Origin: Brevundimonas sp.
Lineage (GTDB): Bacteria; Pseudomonadota; Alphaproteobacteria; Caulobacterales; Caulobacteraceae
NCBI GenBank assembly: GCA_003248965.1
Contig: QFQU01000016.1
Location: forward strand, 1 to 64,000
Length of the DNA stretch: 64,000 nucleotides
Direction: 5' to 3'
Program-made: the position numbers and the translations under genes
In this document: piece after piece, positions 60,778-64,000 of the stretch
Position numbering within the stretch: position 1 is the first letter of the stretch
How the letters are laid out: each line of letters starts with the position of its first letter
Notes under the pieces: model-generated
What the model saw: only the letters and a program-made list of their open reading frames with translations
Database searches by the model: none
What the model was told of the DNA's origin: nothing

Positions 60778-63700
60778 ATGTTCAAAGCCATCATCGAGGC
60801 CTCCGTCCGCTTCCGCTGGTTCGTGGTGCTCGCCACGGCCCTGGTCGCGGCCGTCGGCCTGTTCAACCTCACCAAACTGCCGATCGACGCGGTTCCGGAC
60901 ATCACCAACCGCCAGGTCCAGATCACGACCGTGGCTCCGGCTCTCGCGCCCGAGCAGATCGAGCGGCAGGTCACCTATCCGCTGGAGACGGCGATGGCCG
61001 GGATCCCCGGCCTGACCTCGACCCGATCCCTCAGCCGGAACGGGTTCAGCCAGGTTACGGTCATCTTCACCGACCAGACCGATATTTATTTCGCCCGCCA
61101 GCAGGTCGCGGAGCGATTGGCCCAGGCCCGCGAGTCCATGCCCGAGGGCGTGGAGCCGGCGCTGGCGCCGATCACGACGGGGCTCGGCGAGGTGCTGATG
61201 TGGACGGTCGACTATAAGCCGTTCAACAGCCAGAACATGGCCCGGCCGGGACAACCCGGCTGGCAGGCGGGGGGGAACTACCTCACGCCCGAGGGCGAAC
61301 TCCTGACCACGCCCCAAGCGAGGGCGACCTATCTACGCACCGTGCAGGACTGGATCATCGCCCCGCAGATGCGGACGGCGCCCGGCCTGGCCGGCGTCGA
61401 CACCGTCGGCGGCTATGTGAAGGAGTATGCGGTCCGCCCCGACGCGGCGCGCCTGTCGGCCTACGGCCTCGGCATGGGCGACCTGATCCAGGCGCTCGAC
61501 CGGGCCAACACCCAGGCCGGCGCCGGTTATGTGCAACGCGCCGGCGAAGCCCTGACCGTCCGCACCGACGCCCTGGCGCTGACGATCGAGGATCTGGCCC
61601 AGGCGCCGGTCGTGAACCGCGGCGGGCTGGTGGTGCGCGTGTCCGATGTGGCCACGGTAGAAATCGGACAGGCTCCGCGGCTCGGCGGCGCCAGCCGCGA
61701 CGGCCATGAGGCCGTTCTCGGAACGGCCCTGATGATCGCGGGCGGAAACAGCCGCACCGTCGCCCAGGCGGCCGGGGATCGGCTGGAGGAGGTCCAGAAG
61801 ACCCTGCCGCCGGGCATCGAGGCGGTGACGGTGCTCGACCGTTCGGCGCTGGTGAACTCCACCATCGCCACCGTGGCGCGCAACCTGACGGAAGGCGCGC
61901 TGTTGGTCATCGTCGTGCTGTTCCTGCTGCTCGGCAACATCCGCGCGGCGTCGATCACCGCCCTGATGATCCCGATCAGCTTCCTGTTCGCGGTCATCGG
62001 CATGAACCGGTTCGGAATCAGCGGCAACCTGATGAGCCTTGGCGCGCTCGATTTCGGCCTCCTCGTCGACGGCGCGGTCGTCGTGGTCGAGAACACCCTG
62101 CTCATGCTGAGCCAGCGCCGGGCCGAACTCGGCCGTATGCTGACGCGGCGCGAGCGGCTCGAGGTTGCGGGCGCGGCGGCCCGCCAGATGGTCAAGCCCG
62201 CCGCCTACGGCCAGCTGATCATCCTGCTCGTATTCACCCCGCTGCTGATGCTCGAGGGCGTCGAGGGCAAGACCTTCATCCCGATGGGCGCGACCGTCAT
62301 GCTGGCCTTGGTGGGCGCCTTCATCTTCTCCTTCACCTTCGTGCCGGCCATGGCCGCGCTTCTGGTGCGCGATCCCAAGAAGGTGGAGGTCGATGAACAC
62401 GGCCACGCGCACGAGCACGAGACCTTCATTCTCCGCAAGGCCCGGCGCTGGATCGAGCCCGCCATCCGCTCGGCGGTCGATCGGCCGAAGATCGTGCTGA
62501 TCGCGGCCGTCGGCACGCTGGCGATCGGGGCGGTCTCCTTCATGACCCTGGGCCGGGAGTTCATCCCGACCCTCGACGAGGGCGACATCGCCATGCAGGC
62601 CCTGCGGGTGCCGTCGGCCTCGCTGGAGCAGTCCCTCGCCATGCAGATGGCGCTGGAGCGCGCCATCAAGGCCCAGCCGGAGGTCGAGACCATGTTCTCG
62701 CGCACCGGCACGGCCGAGGCGGCGGTGGACCCGATGCCGCCGAACATCTCGGACAGCGTCATCGTGCTCAAGGACCGCAAGGACTGGCCAGACTCCAGCC
62801 TCGAGAAGGAAGAGCTGATCGCCCGGATCGAGGAGGTCGCCGCCCAGCAGATCGGCAACAACTTCGAGTTCAGCCAGCCGATCGAACTGCGCTTCAACGA
62901 ACTCATCTCCGGCGTGCGGACCGATCTCGCCGTCATGGTCTACGGCGACGACTTCGCCACCATGCAGCGGGTCGCCGACCAGGTCGCCAATGCCCTGCGT
63001 CAGACGCCCGGATCGGCCGACGTCCGCGTCGAGCAGGCGTCCGGCCTGCCGACCCTGACGGTGAGCGTCGACCGGTTCGCGGCGGCCAACTACGGCCTGT
63101 CCGCCGCCGACGTCTCCGAAGCGGTCTCCGCCGCGATCGGCGGCGCGGAGGCGGGCCGCATCTTCGAAGGCGACCGTCGCTTCGACGTGGTGGTCCGCCT
63201 TCCGGACGCGACGCGAAACGATCCCGCGGCCCTGGCCGCCCTGCCGATCGTCTCGTCCACCGGCGTGACCGTGCCGCTTTCGTCGGTCGCCCGTATCCAG
63301 AGCGCCGAGGGGCCGAACCAGATCAGCCGCAACAACGGCAGCCGCCGCATGGTCGTTCAGGCCAATGTGCGCGGTCGCGATCTCGGCGGCTTCGTCGCGG
63401 ACGCCCAGAAGAACGTGGATAGGGTTCAGCTCCCGACCGGCGTTCGCCTCGACTGGGGCGGGCAGTTCGAGAACCTGAAGCGCGCCGAACAGCGTCTGGG
63501 CCTCGTCATTCCGATCGTCTTCGTCCTGATCGGCGTGCTTCTGTTCATGGCCCTGGGCTCGTTCGCGGAGGCGGGCTTGGTGTTCGCCTGCGTGCCTTTG
63601 GCCCTGGTTGGAGGAGCCCTCGCGCTTCTCTTGAGGGGCATGCCGTTCTCGGTGTCGGCGGCGGTGGGCTTCATCGCCGTGTCGGGGGTGGCGACGCTCA

Positions 63701-63999
63701 ACGGGCTGGTTCTGATGCAGGCCATCCGGGAACGGTTGCAGGCGGGCGCGGCCCCGAGGCTGGCCGCGATCGAGGGCGCTTTCAGCCGGCTGCGCGCCGT
63801 GCTGACGACCGCCCTCGTCGCCATCGTCGGCTTCATCCCGATGGCGATCGCCCATGGCGCCGGGGCGGAGGTGCAGAAGCCGCTCGCCACCGTCGTGATC
63901 GGCGGTCTGCTGACGGCCACGGCCCTGACCCTGCTGGTCCTGCCGACCTTCGCGGCCAAGGCCGTGAAGCATCGGCAGGCGGAAGGGATCGAGGAATGA
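60778..63999 (+). CDS. czcA: Heavy-metal efflux RND transporter, CzcA-like
   Basis: A protein of 1073 residues, complete. SLGALDFGLLVDGAVVVVEN is the heavy-metal-efflux RND signature. A His-rich loop (DEHGHAHEHETF) follows the first membrane domain. The two-fold repeat of membrane helices and large periplasmic loops is intact. It exports divalent metal (Co, Zn, Cd type) by proton motive force. GGGAGGG precedes the ATG. A possible next start (ATGAG) begins at 63996, overlapping the stop, so the operon probably continues beyond the window. Confidence 0.95.
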   Translation: MFKAIIEASVRFRWFVVLATALVAAVGLFNLTKLPIDAVPDITNRQVQITTVAPALAPEQIERQVTYPLETAMAGIPGLTSTRSLSRNGFSQVTVIFTDQTDIYFARQQVAERLAQARESMPEGVEPALAPITTGLGEVLMWTVDYKPFNSQNMARPGQPGWQAGGNYLTPEGELLTTPQARATYLRTVQDWIIAPQMRTAPGLAGVDTVGGYVKEYAVRPDAARLSAYGLGMGDLIQALDRANTQAGAGYVQRAGEALTVRTDALALTIEDLAQAPVVNRGGLVVRVSDVATVEIGQAPRLGGASRDGHEAVLGTALMIAGGNSRTVAQAAGDRLEEVQKTLPPGIEAVTVLDRSALVNSTIATVARNLTEGALLVIVVLFLLLGNIRAASITALMIPISFLFAVIGMNRFGISGNLMSLGALDFGLLVDGAVVVVENTLLMLSQRRAELGRMLTRRERLEVAGAAARQMVKPAAYGQLIILLVFTPLLMLEGVEGKTFIPMGATVMLALVGAFIFSFTFVPAMAALLVRDPKKVEVDEHGHAHEHETFILRKARRWIEPAIRSAVDRPKIVLIAAVGTLAIGAVSFMTLGREFIPTLDEGDIAMQALRVPSASLEQSLAMQMALERAIKAQPEVETMFSRTGTAEAAVDPMPPNISDSVIVLKDRKDWPDSSLEKEELIARIEEVAAQQIGNNFEFSQPIELRFNELISGVRTDLAVMVYGDDFATMQRVADQVANALRQTPGSADVRVEQASGLPTLTVSVDRFAAANYGLSAADVSEAVSAAIGGAEAGRIFEGDRRFDVVVRLPDATRNDPAALAALPIVSSTGVTVPLSSVARIQSAEGPNQISRNNGSRRMVVQANVRGRDLGGFVADAQKNVDRVQLPTGVRLDWGGQFENLKRAEQRLGLVIPIVFVLIGVLLFMALGSFAEAGLVFACVPLALVGGALALLLRGMPFSVSAAVGFIAVSGVATLNGLVLMQAIRERLQAGAAPRLAAIEGAFSRLRAVLTTALVAIVGFIPMAIAHGAGAEVQKPLATVVIGGLLTATALTLLVLPTFAAKAVKHRQAEGIEE

Positions 64000-64000
64000 G

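Noticed and set aside
61333..63972. An 879-codon minus-strand frame
   Set aside because: It lies wholly opposite to czcA and has a repetitive Gly/Asp/Arg/Gln/His composition with no known motif.

Overview
The window is GC-rich (roughly two thirds G+C) and reads as alphaproteobacterial, most likely Caulobacterales (Brevundimonas- or Caulobacter-like). The reasons are a GcrA-family regulator, LexA boxes of the GTTC-N7-GTTC type, an imuA-imuB-dnaE2 mutagenesis set, and a lasso peptide cluster of the isopeptidase/TonB-receptor type known from caulobacters and sphingomonads. The genus is inferred; no rRNA or other taxonomic marker is present. I see no integrase, transposase, replication initiator, tRNA or CRISPR array, so I cannot tell whether this is a chromosome carrying an integrated conjugative element or a conjugative plasmid.

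Layout. 1-4.6 kb: the end of a KefB/C-type antiporter, a truncated gene, then a minus-strand stress group (short-chain dehydrogenase, lipoprotein, DUF3597, OmpA-like, ferritin-like DUF892). 5.0-12.6 kb: an SOS/DNA-damage block (dnaE2, alkB-like, imuB, imuA, SRAP/YedK-like) with two LexA boxes. 12.7-25.2 kb: the DNA-processing half of a conjugative element (RadC, Toprim protein, ParB-like protein, methylase/strawberry-notch helicase, two SSB-like proteins, GcrA, DUF2493 protein, relaxase). 25.3-37.6 kb: cargo, with a DJ-1-like protein, several small XRE regulators and a complete lasso peptide cluster. 37.7-51.9 kb: the mating-pair half (GntR-like, TraG, CopG-like, TrbB-C-D-E-J-L-F-G-I, TraF, transglycosylase, small DNA-binding proteins). 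52.1-55.8 kb: DarT/DarG followed by a GHKL ATPase/nuclease-like gene broken by an amber codon. 55.9-64.0 kb: heavy-metal resistance (CDF transporter with MerR-type regulator, DUF411 protein, Czc-type RND efflux system).

The most interesting system is the lasso cluster. A 40-codon precursor gene at 36859-36981 (minus) is followed by the leader-binding/protease gene B and cyclase gene C. Converging on them is FecI-FecR-TonB receptor-isopeptidase on the plus strand. No ABC exporter is present, as is usual for isopeptidase-type clusters. The leader motif GxxxxxTx puts the first core residue at Asp20, which would give an Asp1 lasso peptide rather than the usual Gly1. The likely circuit is export, re-import through the TonB receptor, FecR/FecI signalling, and hydrolysis of the isopeptide bond by the S9-type enzyme. 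The cluster lies between the relaxase and coupling-protein genes, so it should move with the element.

Other points: a multi-hairpin leader before the DUF2493 gene; a phased AAGTC repeat array before trbC; a duplicated XRE gene plus operator with identical geometry; a LexA box abutting the dnaE2 start codon; and the amber-interrupted ATPase/nuclease gene coupled to DarTG.
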